A DNA stretch of 64,000 bases, taken from NCBI RefSeq assembly GCF_026213295.1, contig NC_079420.1, positions 7,440,170-7,504,169 of the forward strand, read 5' to 3'. Below the pieces are notes generated by a model. The model had not been told where the DNA came from. It searched no databases and saw only the letters and a program-made list of their open reading frames with translations. Positions 50,373 through 64,000 of the stretch are shown one piece after another. Position 1 is the first letter of the stretch, and each line of letters opens with the position of its first letter. Both the position numbers and the translations under genes were made by a program. Origin of the DNA: Gadus chalcogrammus. Its lineage: Eukaryota > Chordata > Actinopteri > Gadiformes > Gadidae.

Positions 50373-50928
50373 GCCCTGTCCACACGGAGCCGATTTTTTG
50401 GTGAAACCGCATCGTCTTGTGCGTTTCGGCCGACCGTCCAGACGGAGCCGGCGAATCCGGTGCCCGAAACCGCAAATTTCTGAAACCACCCTCGGAGGTG
50501 GTTTCGAATCTCGATCCGGACCTATGCGGTTTCGTGTTGGATTCGTGTGGACACCTGAAACGCAAACGATGACGTCAGAGTTGCGTTGCATTTTTAGTAT
50601 TTTTTTGTATAATTTTTGTACCTTTTAAATAAAGCCCCTTGTTAAATGTAATTACTAAGTACATTAAAGTATTTCTGAGCTCAATGTAAAGGTTGATCTC
50701 CTCTTGACTGAATGTTGTATACAGCTCGCGCAGGCTGTATGTGCGAAGGCTTGATGCGCTCCACTTTTTCCTGTGGAGAACCAGCGCCTTTCCTGTGGAG
50801 AACCACAGCGTTTATACAGCTCGATGCGGTTTCGCAATGACTCCGTCTTTACGAAGATATTCCTGAACCGCATAAAACGAAACCGGATCGTTTTCGCCCG
50901 TTTCGGCTCCGTGTACACGGGGCCTCAA
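50373..50928. mobile_element. MITE-like element with GGCCC(T/C)GT terminal inverted repeats
   Basis: The left end GGCCCTGTCCACACGGAGCC and the inverted right end GGCCCCGTGTACACGGAGCC differ at 3 of 20 positions. Both ends continue with related words such as GAAACCGCAT, and there is an internal direct repeat CTGTGGAGAACCA (50772 and 50793). No transposase frame was found. It lies between the pseudouridine gene and cnot4. Confidence 0.6.
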
Positions 50929-51412
50929 TCTACATTGAGAGGAGGTCTGGGAACCACCATTAATTTTCTCGTATTTGAGGCGTGGTTTAAACGATTGGCC
51001 CACAAGCGTTATGTTTGGCGCTACGAAATGTATCATATGAGGCACTACGTAGCCTCGAGTCATCGTATCAATTATCCAGATGACGTGTCGTATAGCGGCG
51101 ACAGAAATTCGATGATGAATAGACGATGGGTGTTTCGCATAGGACGGCTTCGTCGGCTTGATATTTATATAATTGACCGCGGTGTCACAGGAAAGCAAAG
51201 GATATTTGCCTCTAAATGACTCTTTGTAACATCCGCAAATTACCTGTATTTGTCACCCCAGCGTCTCGGTTTCTGACGACGTCAACGTCTTTGGCGGATT
51301 ATTTCTCTGCTGTTCACTCTATGAATTCTGTAACAAATAAATTTGTCAAAAAAAGACCACACCCTGTGAAGATATTTTTTCAGTTTTTGGCAAGTAGCAG
51401 TGGTAAGAAGCA

Positions 51413-51548
51413 GGATAATGTAATGGAACGGCGCCGTCATTATCGAAAATAAGCCCTTCAGGGCGAAGCAAGACACCTCCGCTGCGCGTCGGTGTCCTGT
51501 ACGCCCTGTCGGGGCTCATTTTCCCGATAATGACCGCGTTCATTATCC
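51413..51548. mobile_element. foldback hairpin element upstream of cnot4
   Basis: About 65 nt on each side can pair imperfectly. GGATAATG, GTCATTATCG, AAAAT.AGCCC, AGGGCG and GACACC occur in order on the left arm and inverted on the right. The loop is about 10 nt, around CTCCGCTGCGC. No coding content. Confidence 0.65.
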
Positions 51549-51669
51549 CTTACAGATATTTACCCACATCTGCCCACATTCAAATGTCAACTCAAACTCC
51601 CACAAAGCACCAGTTCCTTTGCGCACGCGCAGTCGTCTAAAATACTTACCCTATTCCCTCCTCCCTATT

Positions 51670-51902
51670 TTAATGCTAGCTAAGATGGTGGTTTGAGCGT
51701 CAACTTGTCTCTACAATATCAGGACCAGAAAGGGGGCAAAACAACCCTGTCGACTTTATAATCAAAACCGAACGATAAACCTAAGATCAACCTAAGTATC
51801 TACTCATAGAAAACATTGACATTTCACACACATTGGCTCCAGGTCCCCGCCCAACTGAGTTTGACTCCCTTGAAGTGGAACCCTTAGCTAAACACAGACA
51901 GG
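51670..51902 (+). promoter_or_regulatory. cnot4: probable cnot4 promoter region and 5' UTR exon
   Basis: AAGATGGTGG near 51681 resembles the YY1-type element found at the start of many housekeeping transcripts, and no TATA box is seen. A strong donor GG|GTAAGT follows at 51902/51903. The next in-strand acceptor before the cnot4 ATG is GTGCCATAG|A at about 52978. The start position is inferred. Confidence 0.5.
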
Positions 51903-52979
51903 GTAAGTAACGCTCAAGTTAGCACTGCTGCTAACTCTGCTGCTCAGCCTTGTTTATTCTCACCACATTCACTTCAGAAACCAGCTGTGTCTCTTGAGGG
52001 GGGGCACCACCCACAGGGCCCCCCTCGCCTGTATCTAAACACTGATGTGTTGACAGACACGTCAGGAGTGGACTTGTTCCACAGTGCTAACATAGTTCCT
52101 AGCATGCTAGCAGCTCGCTATGGTATGGCTGGGGGGGGGGGGGCGCGATAGCTTTGGACTGTGCAGGCCTAGTTGTAAGGTTGTCGCTGAACGTCCACTA
52201 CTACATCTCCACGACAGGCTAGCCAGGGGAGCTAGCCGTGGGTCGTAGCAGCAGAGTTGAAGCCGAGCTGTCACTTGGTATTCACGGCGGGGCGCCTCGG
52301 TGCTGTCACACCAAGTTCAAGTGGAGATCTCCTCCTCGCTTCCTCAGGATGACCGGAACGTGACGGTGGTCGTTTAATGTCGCTCGTAACCACTACTGTT
52401 TGAATATTTGACCGGCTTTTTATGTACAGTACTAGACTAGCTCATACCGCTAACATCTGTCAGATTGTGTGTTTCAGTGCAGAGGTGAGTGTGAAGTGTA
52501 GCTGGTTCCTTCTGTTGCCTCCTTGTACACGACTTCCCTGGTCAGCTGACTACTGAGTATGGCGGTAAACCATTTCTAGACGCGCAGACCCTTGCGGATG
52601 TATGACGAGCAACTGTTTACATGCGTTGATGTCATGATGCACAGCGTTGAACACTGTACTTTGCTTGACACCAAGTATGATTGCTTTATTTTAGATCACG
52701 GACGATGTTATGAACAAATCGTAATTTGAAATGACAGCGCTCATGTTGCCATTAGGAATGCCCCACAAGTCCGCAACCTCAGCTTTCTAACTGATGAGTT
52801 CAGGGTTATACTGTACATTATTATATGCAACGGTGTCTGTCTGCATCCACTAATATGAAGACAAACTATTGTGCTGCAATGGAATTGATTTATATCTTGG
52901 TGGTAGTGGTAGTGGCGAGGTGTCTCAGCCCTGTGCTGTGGTTCAACACCAACATCGCCCATCCTTGCCGTGCCATAGA

Positions 52980-54460
52980 ATGTCCCACAGCCCCAAGATG
53001 AAGGATGACCCCATGGAGTGTCCCCTGTGTATGGAGCCGCTGGAGATCGACGACGTCAACTTCTTCCCCTGCACCTGTGGCTACCAGATCTGCCGCTTCT
53101 GCTGGCACCGCATCCGCACCGACGAGAACGGCCTCTGTCCCGCCTGCAGAAAGGTAGGCTGATGACGCGTGCATACGTCTTACATTTACATGTCTTACAT
53201 TCACATTTACATTTAGGGGTTTTTGCTGACGCTTTTATCCAAAGCGACTTGCAGCCATTCAATCCCACATTCACACACCGACGCCGGTGACAAGCACGCA
53301 GGGCGACAGCCAGCTCGTCAGGCATCTTGCTCAGGGACACCTCGCCACTCTAGCTAGCTAGGAGGAGCCTGGGATCGAACTAGCAACCTTCAGGTTACAA
53401 GTCAACCCGCTCTAATAATAATAATAATACATTTTATTTATAACGCACTTTATATCAATTCAATGATCTCAAAGTGCCTAAACGCTGCTAAAGTGCTCTT
53501 CCTCCTGAGATACTGTTGCCCCTTTCGTCATAGAATACCACACAAACTCAAGTTCATTTTTTTGTAATGGTGGCTTCAGAGGAAATCAAACCCCTCCCTC
53601 TGCTGGTGTTTCCCATCCCATGCCCGACCAATTGATCAAGTCGGTTTTTATCACAGAGTCAATACAAATGGATTGAAGAGTCCTGCTGTAAATTGCCGTA
53701 TGGCCACTTTTGGAAATTGGATCATTTCATTGCACTATTGTCGACGGTGGTAATAATCTATTAGCCTGGGTAAGACGATCCTGAATCATTACATTGGTTC
53801 TTTGTTTCTCGTTAGTCATCTTTGCGAACAAGTCTCTTTCTATTGCGCTGCCCATGTGGTGAGCGGGCTGCCAGGTTTGTGGTGGTCGTACACTATGGGC
53901 TAGGAAGGAGTGGTGGTACGACTGTGTCGTCGAACCCGTTTTAACTCTGGCGGTCCTGCCGTGTTTTCAGCCGTACCCAGAGGACCCCGCCGTGTACAAG
54001 CCCCTCTCCCAGGAGGAGATCCAGAGGATCAAGAACGAGAAGAAGCAGAAGCAGAGCGAGAAGAAGCAGAAGGTGACCGAGAACCGCAAGCATCTGGCCA
54101 GCGTCCGAGTCGTCCAGAGAAACCTGGTGTTCGTGGTGGGCCTCTCCCAGCGCCTTGCCGACCCTGAGGTGAGCGCCACACCTGTCTTTTGAGCGACCAT
54201 CAATGTCAGTCATTCTAGTTCTACTCTGTTGAGGACATAGTGTATTGGGGGGGCTCTATGCTTTTTCCGGCGATGGATATCTTACCCGGCTAGATGGTGG
54301 AACGCTGTTGTGTTTCGATGACTATAACTCGATGTTACTTCCTATGTGTACAGGTTCTTAAAAGGCCCGAGTACTTTGGGAAGTTTGGTAAAATACACAA
54401 AGTGGTCATCAACAACAGCACATCTTATGCGGGTTCACAGGTGAGAGGTCGAATGATGAT

Positions 54461-54514
<54 letters not shown>

Positions 54515-55612
54515 GTTGGTGACAAAGGCTGAGTCTGTACTGGTTTTGCAGGGGCCTAGTGCCAGTGCCTACGTCACGTACATCCGGTCTGAAGATGCCT
54601 TAAGAGCAATACAATGTGTCAACAATGTGGTTGTGGACGGTAGAACGCTGAAGGTGAGCATTAGCATAACTCGCGTCTCTCTCGTAAAACTGTTAGCATT
54701 CCCTATTGAAGCTCTGGCAGTCATAACTGCATTGTTTAGTTGTATATACAAATGGAAACAATGAGGTCTTTGTCATGTCATCGTATTAACTTATTTGAAT
54801 GCGTTTCCCTCACAGGCCTCTTTAGGAACCACAAAATACTGTAGTTACTTCCTTAAAAGTATGCAGTGTCCCAAACCAGATTGTATGTATTTACATGAGT
54901 TGGGGGATGAGGCAGCCAGCTTTACTAAAGAAGAGATGCAGGTAATGCTCTTACGCATTTGGACTGTGTTGAATTGTCCAGATGTGTTGCCAAAGTGTCT
55001 CTGTGCTGCTTCAGACTGTATTTAAACAAGTCAGAGAAGCATTTTGTCGATTAACAAAATGGGATCTGTTGTATTGTTTTTAGGCGGGAAAGCACCAGGA
55101 ATATGAGCAGAAACTTCTTCAGGACCTCTATAAAATGAACCCTAGCTTTCTACAACCCCCCATATGTGCAACAGAGAAGTCCAAAAGTAAAGCAAATTCC
55201 ACTCAAAGGTGGGTGTCGTTTACCTATCTAACTATTTATACAAACTGTTAAGCCTATTTTGTTTTTCACTTTCATGCATTCGGTTTTTCATGAATTTCTC
55301 TTTACCTTCCAGCAGAACCAACAATGGCAATGGAAAGGATGGCTGGCCAACACTGTCGGGGCATAGCAAGCTAGCCAATGGGCTTTCAGAAGACCGCAAG
55401 TCCCCGCCCCTTTTAGACTATTTAGATCAGGAGGTTCTTGCGGCAGATGGGTTAGACACTACAGACGGGCCGGGCCACGGCAGCGCTATCTCTCCCTTCT
55501 CCTCCAACTGCGACAGTAACAGGTACAGATCATCACTGCGGTGAACGTTTTGGCATCTTTGTCGGATTATCGTCATCGTTATCGGGTTCTTCTTTTCTAA
55601 AGCATATTCGTC

Positions 55613-55643
<31 letters not shown>

Positions 55644-58600
55644 CTGTGTCTCTACAGTCCCAGTGAAAAGCCTCCAGAACCAATGAGTATAGTGAACGGA
55701 GAGACTTTACAACAGGTAGAAACGCATCAAAAAAAAAAATCAGATTACATGCACCATGCGCTGGTAAAACCCTGCAAGACACCGTGAACCCATCTCACAT
55801 CCCCATGAACAGCCCTCCTCCTATTCTACTGTATTTTATTTATTTTTTTAAGCACAGAAAAAACATCCTGTATGAGTATGTGACGAATAAAACCCCTTTT
55901 GACTCTTGAATCTCCTCCCACCGCCCCCTCCTCCCGTCCCAGATGGCGTGCAGCGACTCCCCGTCCCCCCCGCCGGGCCTGTCCAAGCCGGGCCTGGTGG
56001 TGCCCGTGAGCGTGGCGGACATGGCCGCCCGCTCGCCCTTCGAGGGCGCGGCCGCCGAGTCCCAGTCGCTCTTCTCCGACAACAGCAACTTCCGCCACCC
56101 CAACCCCCTCCCGGCCGGCCTGCCCCCCTTCCCCAGCTCCCCCCGCAGCAGCGCCGACTGGCCCATGACCCCCGAACCACAGAGCCTCTTCGCCTCAGGT
56201 GAGCCGGCCCGCTGACCGCGGGGCTTCTGTAGGCCGGCGTTGGGGCCCCCAGCTGTCGACTCTAGGTGTACCGCTCTTTGTCGCCGTGGGCTTTCGCGGA
56301 CCACCCTGTCTGCAAATATAAGTCCCCTTGTCCCCTTAAATATAGTTGAGAACACGTGTATGGGTTCAGCAAAAAGAAAGACTTCCCCGTTGGAAACGGT
56401 TGAAAGAAAGTAGGCAATGCTCCTTATCTTTGCCATCAATGGAAAACATAAAAAAATATATATATCATGAGCCATATTTGCAGAACAATATTTTCTTATA
56501 TATTTATTCCCAGTCATCCGTTATTTTTGCTATCATTGTAAGGTCTTTTCAAGAAAACGATCCCATGTTCCACCTGCCTGCAGTACCCTCGCTCACCACT
56601 GTTTGAGAAACACTGCTGCTGTGAGCTCTCAAGGATATTTGATATATCGTCATGTGTTTTTGTTAATCTTCAAAGTCGACCCAGTGACCTTGTCAAGACG
56701 AGGTGATCATGTTGTCGCAAAGTTTCCCCTGAGCGATCTGATTGGTCTTGATTTTTTTTTTATTGCTTGATTTACAACAATGTTTACCACTATCTTGTGA
56801 CCTATGAGTCACTTAATGCGTTGCGGCTGATGTCATGTTGTAAACATGAGGTGGGGCCTTCCTAGGTACAAACTACAGGTGCCTGCCTTTACCCTGCTGC
56901 GGTTTGCAAAAACAGCAAATGATGACGGTGACTTTCACAGCCATCAGCAGTTTGTTGACTTTTGCAGTAATAGACAGTTAATTTAAGTAGTTGTAGTCGG
57001 CAGTAGTTGACAAAGGCCTAGACGTAGGCCTAGCTTAACATGCACACGCTACCACACTATTTATTTATATATAGGATATGAAAGCGTGGGGAAAGAACGT
57101 TTTTGTTATGCGTGTATTTAGAGAAGTTTGACAGTGCTTTTTGTAGTTTGAAGCTTTGTATGAGTAAAGTTTGAGATGGGATGTTTTCAGTTTTCAATTC
57201 CCCTGCTGAATGTGAAATATATGAATGAGGATTTCACGAAATTACAAATTCGACAATGGTTCATGCGCATAACATGTCTTCTAGGAAGTCGATTTTTATT
57301 GCCCTCCAGTGAGGAAATGTGTTGCCACATTAGAACTTAATTAAGTTCATACAAACAGCCCAGTAGACATCAGGAGATCCAAGTTGAACACTTCCTGAAA
57401 GCATATCCCTGTACCTTTTTCAGTCCTGTGGTGCTTAGATCTGATATATTTAGCCACAGCCCTGATCAGGTGTCTAAAATCAACAACATGATGACGTCCG
57501 TTTACGTACTAAACACATGCACATCCATCTCCCTTAATGGTTGCATGGAACACAGGGCTGTTGCTGAGCTTGGTTAATACTAGGTGGACAAACGATTTCC
57601 CTACACTAAGCACTTGTCCTTTTGGGTAGAGATCCACGCTTTTACTCCGGCTTGGTCCGTTTATAAATAGCCGTGTGGAGGTGATGTAATAATACCTTCT
57701 CATGTTCATGTGGACCTGTATGGCTTTGTCTCCTCCTCCTCCTCCTCCTCCTCCTCCTCCTCCTCCTCCTCCTCCTCCTCCTCCTCTCAGATACGATACC
57801 CGTGTCCTCCTCCACGGACTGGCAGGCGGCCTTCGGCTTCGGCTCCTCCTCAAAGCAGCCGCAGGACGACGACCTGGGCTTCGACCCCTTCGACGTCACC
57901 CGCAAGGCCCTGGCCGACCTCATCGAGAAGGAGCTGTCTGTTCAGGACCAGGGCCACCTCTCCCCGGGGCCCCAGAGCCACGGCCTGCTGCCCCCACACC
58001 TCAACAACCACCACCACCACCACCACCACCACCACCACACCCCCCCCACCACCACCAACCCTCCGCCTCCGCCTCGGCCTCCCTCCACCACTTCCCCATG
58101 GGCCCGCCGCGCCTCTCCCAGCTCCACCACAGAACCATCTACAGCTCCTTCAGCTTCCCCGGGAGCCAGGGCAGCCCGGCCGGCCAGCCCCAGCCGTCCT
58201 CCAGGCACCCCTGGATGGCGTGCCTCCCCGCCGCGCGCAATAACCTCGCACACTTGAACCACTCGGCCAGCACTGCCTCACACAGTAACTTCCTCGACCT
58301 CAACCTGCCCCGTCAGCACAGCACGGGACTGGGAGGAATCCCCATCTCAGGTACTCTCCCCTTTCAGCCCCGCCTGTTCGACCTGCATCCGCAGACAAAT
58401 TAACTAGCGCTGTATCGGGTAATGTGCGCCCGTGTCGCGTCCGGGCGCAGGGAGTATTAGATTGCCAAACATGGGTTACCGCCTTGCCGGTAATGAAAGG
58501 GATACTTGCTTGTGTGTGCTGTTTTTTTGTTTTTGTTTTGACCTTGCCTCAGAGCTGCAGTTCCGCCCCCAGCCACCGGCAGTGGGTCTAGACAACCCGA

Positions 58601-59661
58601 TCGTGTCTTACTCGGTGTCTTGTCCCTCCCTCCCTCTGTCCTCAGAGAACAGCAGCTCTATAGACGGACTAAACGTCAAGGAGTGGCAGGACGGCCTGAG
58701 AGCACTCCTGCCCAACATCAACATCAACTTCGGGGGGCTGCCCAACTCCTCGTCCTCCTCGTCCTCCTCGTCCTCCTCCTCCTCCAACAGTGTTAACCAC
58801 ATCGGTGGGCCGGCAGGGCCCGCGGGCATCTCCCACAGCCTCAGCTGGGACGGCACGTCCAGCTGGATGGACCCTGCCATCATCAAAGGTGAGGGCCGCG
58901 CCCGCCGCTGCTCTGGGGGGTCCTCTGGGTGCAGGGCTGCTTGTTTTCAGTGAGGTCGAGATGCAATTTTAGAACAGGTGTCGAGTGCCTCGGGGATATC
59001 TGTGACGTATCCTGTGATTATGGTGATAATATATATATATCTTTTGTCACATGTTTACATTTATGTCTTAAATTTTAAGTTTTTCATTCAAACGCTTTTT
59101 TGAAGATGCAAGTAATGCAGAGAAAAGTATTGTAATACTAGCACGATTTGTAAATATTTTTGCTTCTTAATGACTCCACAACTCTTCCATGTCGTCGTCC
59201 CCCCCCCCCCTCCCCTCCCCCCCCCCCCCCCCCTCCCTCCCTCCCTCCCTCCAGGTATCCCCGCCTCGGCAGGGAACGGCTCCGACAGCCTCCCGGACGA
59301 CAACCCCCCGCACTGGCTCAAGTCCCTGCAGGCGCTCACGGAGATGGACGGGCCGCCCAGCTCGGCCTCCGCCCAGCCCCTCCGCAGCGGCCTTCTGGAC
59401 GGCCTCAACCACCACCACCACAACCCCCACCACCCCCACCCCCTCCAACAACACCCCCACCCCCCCCACCACCACCACCACCAGAACCACCTGCCCCTCC
59501 ACCACAGAGCTGCCGGCGGCTGGGCCCCCTACCTGCCCTCTGCCACGGCCAGCCCAGGCAGCCAGTTCCACTCCCCACCCCCGGGCTTCCAGACGGCCTT
59601 CAGACCCGCGGGCCAGCCCAACACAGAGCTGCTACAGAGTGCCGCTGTGGACCGCCACTGA
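52980..59661 (+). CDS. cnot4: CCR4-NOT transcription complex subunit 4, RING-type E3 ubiquitin ligase
   Basis: CNOT4 ubiquitinates targets linked to mRNA decay and stalled translation. Exons: 52980-53153, 53971-54168, 54354-54440, 54552-54653, 54816-54941, 55084-55208, 55313-55522, 55658-55715, 55943-56198, 57791-58350, 58646-58888, 59255-59661. The C4C4 RING is about 14-57 (ECPLCMEPLEIDDVNFFPCT), followed by a Lys/Glu coiled coil, an RRM (about 109-189, NLVFVVGLSQRLADPEVLKR) and a C3H1 finger (YCSYFLKSMQCPKPDCMYLH). The disordered tail keeps family blocks SPSPPPGLSK, DDLGFDPFDVTRKALADLIE, NNPPHWLKSLQALTEMDG-like text and a C-terminal LLQSAAVDRH. About 848 aa. Phase is kept everywhere except within exon 57791-58350, where the frame must shift by one base near a C8 run at 58039-58047. 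Two His-rich tracts expand the fish tail. Confidence 0.95.
53195..53405. repeat. widespread teleost interspersed repeat in a cnot4 intron
   Basis: Contains GACGCTTTTATCCAAAGCGACTT-like text (53228-53251) followed by GGGATCGAAC..GCAACCTTCAGGTTACAAG, a combination very common in fish genomes (from memory). Weaker relatives of the TATCCA..GACTTACAG core occur at about 16705-16732 and 29231-29262. Confidence 0.55.
54463..54511. repeat. (AC)n microsatellite
   Basis: Fills much of the 111-nt intron between cnot4 exons 3 and 4. Confidence 0.95.
57729..57787 (+). repeat. (CTC)n repeat serving as polypyrimidine tract
   Basis: About 20 CTC units end three bases before the acceptor of cnot4 exon 10 (CTCTCAG at 57784-57790). 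Confidence 0.95.
59206..59253 (+). repeat. poly-C / (CCCT)n tract before the last cnot4 exon
   Basis: C-runs and CCCT units form the polypyrimidine tract directly before CCAG|GT at 59254/59255. Confidence 0.95.
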
Positions 59662-61660
<1,999 letters not shown>

Positions 61661-64000
61661 TTTTGGTGTTGGAATTTTGTCTTAATCTCAATCGGTTGTC
61701 CATCCGTTTGTTGATAAATATATTTTACTAAGGACACATTGCATTCCATTACAACTGCCCCAGGTGGACCAACGAGTTTCAAACTTGCGTGTACTTCTGG
61801 CTTCGTCCCCTAGGTGGCGGAGGAATCAACATCACTAACGGTGATAAAACTCTGCAGTGCACCCTTGTAGTTCACGCAAGGTTACAGGGAACGCTTTCCC
61901 TGACACTCGTTTTTATTTATTATTAGGTTATCCCTGACGCCTATATCACATTTTTCACTCTGCCCCTGGGAACAAGATTGATGCACGCCATCAGCACCTT
62001 CAAAACACACAGCATGTCAATATAAAAACTAGTACAATTTGCATTTCCTCCCCCCAACCCCCACCCCCCCCCCCCAACCCCTCTTCACCACATTCCCTGG
62101 CTGTAAGTCAAAGTGATACAAGAGTATGCGGCGCATGCGGGACGGCAAACTTGCAGCACTGCGCCGTCCATGCCAATGCAGCATACCTGCAGCGGGGGGT
62201 GGGGGGGGGACGGGGGGACAACATAGTGTCCTTCAGACCCCCCCTGATGGACGTGAGGCGTGTCGGTCTCCAGACGCAGGCCCACTTTAGCATCCCTGAG
62301 CTTTATATCGGTGTCCTTTTTCGCAGAGTCGCTTCCCCCCCTTTTCCAGGATGAAGGAAACCGTGTCACTACTAGTGAACTTTGTGCAATGTGCCGTGAA
62401 GGAATATCTTAATCACACTAATGTCATCAGTATTCCTCACAGTAACCACTCAAAATCCGGTGTCTTAATCTGGAATCCAAGGTGTGATGATTATATGTCC
62501 AAATCCTTAATGTGGATCAAGTGTTCATAAATTATGTGGACTGGAAATCTCTTCATCCAATGTGACTGATTAAGTTAATTATTAATATTATTAATGCCAA
62601 AGTTACTTAAAAACCTCTCCATTATCTTTCAGAACCTTTTCAAGTAGGCCTGCTCAACCACAGAGTTGTTTGTGTTATACGTAATACCATCCAGCCCCAT
62701 GGAATTGAAGAAGCTATTTTTCATCTCCTCCTATGGACTAGTCGAACATAGCTTCTGGTACGTTCTCTTTGAGCGTGACCTTTCAACAAACCACAGAGGT
62801 GGGATGTGAGGGAGAGGAGGATGAAGAGGAGAAGGAGTAAAATATCCTGGATCTATGGTGTGTTTCCTGGGAGGGGGGAGGAGGAGGAGGAGGGAGACAG
62901 TGATGCTAGTGTTGCAGAGCGCTTGGAGCTGTTCAGATCTAGACCAAAAAGAAAACAGCATTGTTTTTTATTCCTTTCTCTGTTTCTCGGCTAATGAAGC
63001 TGCTTCAAACAATGGAGACCACCCTCTCTCTCTTTCCACTCTGGGAGATACAGCAGTATAGCCTGCATAAGCAATACTTTCCCTCCTGCAGGCCGTAGCC
63101 AGTCAAGAATCAAATTATCTTTACCATTGTAATCGGATCAGTAATCCACTAAACACATTATTATTTAAGGTTTTGTAAGTTCCCCATGGCAAAGAAAACC
63201 CACAGAAGTTGACTCCACCATCTCTTTATTACATTCCCATCAGTGTTTGCATACTCCCCTCAGTATAACATCTCCTCTCGCCCAGAGTCTTGCCCAACCT
63301 GACAGTGGGTATTTCAGAAGCAGCCATAGCAGAGCCATATAACGAACAAGAAAACCCTGCTCCTATACCGCTTGTTCGCCTCCTCTGCGTTTGGGTTTAG
63401 CGTACAGACTGACCCCCCCCCCCCCCCCCCCCCAGGGGTCCGTCAGAGAGGAGGATCTGGCCCCAGGGTGGAGGAGGACTGTGGGCTGGCGAGCGAGCTT
63501 CCATCTCCAGCTTTAGGCTCCATGTGGAGGCTGCTGAGGTGGCAGCAGGATCCAGCGGAGGTAGGCGAGGTGTTGGTGAATAATGCAGACGGGCAGCCAG
63601 CATGTTGACTTCTTCGCACAAGAGAGAGCAGAAAGCTTGACTTAAAAGAGCTTTCACACGCTACACACACGCACGCACACACGCACACACGCACACGCAC
63701 ACGCACACGCACGCACACACATATACACACACTCCCCCTCTCAGATTGTTCGTAGTATTTCAAATGTATCCGTCAATACATTTCGCATTTCTAATTGTTT
63801 TTAATTATTTTTTACACCGTGGGCGGACAAAAAACATGTGATACAACAATTATAATACAATGCTTTAATTGTAGAAATCAAGAGGAAAAAAAAGCATTGC
63901 TGGTGTATTTGTTAAGTGCTTGTGACAAACTGATGCTTAAAACGAATGATTAGTTTATTGATTGGCTTGCCTTGCTGAAACTGCATATTCATGCTCATTA
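61661..64000. other. right-edge region without a recognised gene
   Basis: Several poly-C runs (62064, 62204, 63413) and a CA/CGCA repeat. A minus-strand AATAAA (plus 63223-63228) could belong to a convergent transcript starting beyond the window. No protein similarity was recognised on either strand. Confidence 0.4.
63660..63732. repeat. CA/CGCA simple repeat
   Basis: CACACGCACGCA-type units near the right edge. Confidence 0.9.

Noticed and set aside
50773..51219. 148-codon plus-strand frame
   Set aside because: Starts inside a repeat element and shows no protein-like pattern; probably chance.
55840..56517. 225-codon minus-strand frame opposite cnot4 exon 9
   Set aside because: It is the antisense shadow of a GC-rich coding exon; the plus strand encodes conserved CNOT4 sequence.
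62085..62369. 94-codon minus-strand frame near the right edge
   Set aside because: Contains a poly-G/C run, no recognised family, and no supporting splice pair; left uncalled.

Overview
The window looks like nuclear DNA of a teleost fish. Genes are split into short exons with GT/AG introns, there are teleost-type interspersed repeats and MITEs, and the encoded proteins are vertebrate. Dinucleotide repeats are exceptionally dense: about twenty long CA/GT, GA/CT or AT tracts in 64 kb. That density recalls cod-like fishes (Gadiformes), but the species assignment is inference only.

Layout. Minus strand, left half: cald1 (caldesmon; exons from 6506 down past the left edge, with a probable TATA promoter and non-coding first exon near 15.1 kb); bpgm (bisphosphoglycerate mutase, two coding exons, 17.0-19.3 kb); then a fast-skeletal troponin I cluster with one intact tnni2-type gene (20.9-24.1 kb), a decayed third copy (25.2-27.3 kb) and a second intact copy (29.0-32.0 kb). 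Plus strand, right half: an il17ra-type IL-17 receptor with a SEFIR domain (34.7-39.5 kb); a 17-exon fusion of pseudouridine-5'-phosphate glycosidase and pseudouridine kinase (43.7-50.0 kb); and cnot4, the RING/RRM E3 ligase of the CCR4-NOT complex (promoter about 51.7 kb, coding 52.98-59.66 kb, long 3' UTR). The last 2 kb shows nothing I can assign.

Context. CALD1, BPGM and CNOT4 lie close together on human 7q33, so the outer genes mark an old vertebrate linkage group. The troponin I cluster, il17ra and the pseudouridine gene sit inside it here. Caldesmon and troponin I are both actin-filament regulators and bpgm is glycolytic, but there is no operon-like coordination; each gene has its own promoter.

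Exon models were built by hand from splice sites and reading phase. il17ra (11 exons, 1845 nt), the pseudouridine gene (17 exons, 2136 nt), bpgm (777 nt) and both tnni2 copies (540 and 531 nt) each give one uninterrupted frame. cnot4 needs one extra base in a C-run inside a His/Pro repeat to stay in frame.

Most striking points: a relic third tnni2 gene flanked by two live ones, all three sharing a promoter box; 4-nt microexons in both live tnni2 genes and a 25-nt microexon in il17ra; an il17ra tail that runs out into a minisatellite; a hAT-type transposon in an il17ra intron carrying a perfect 42-nt palindrome; and a MITE-like element with perfect 55-bp terminal inverted repeats around a recent 144-bp tandem duplication.
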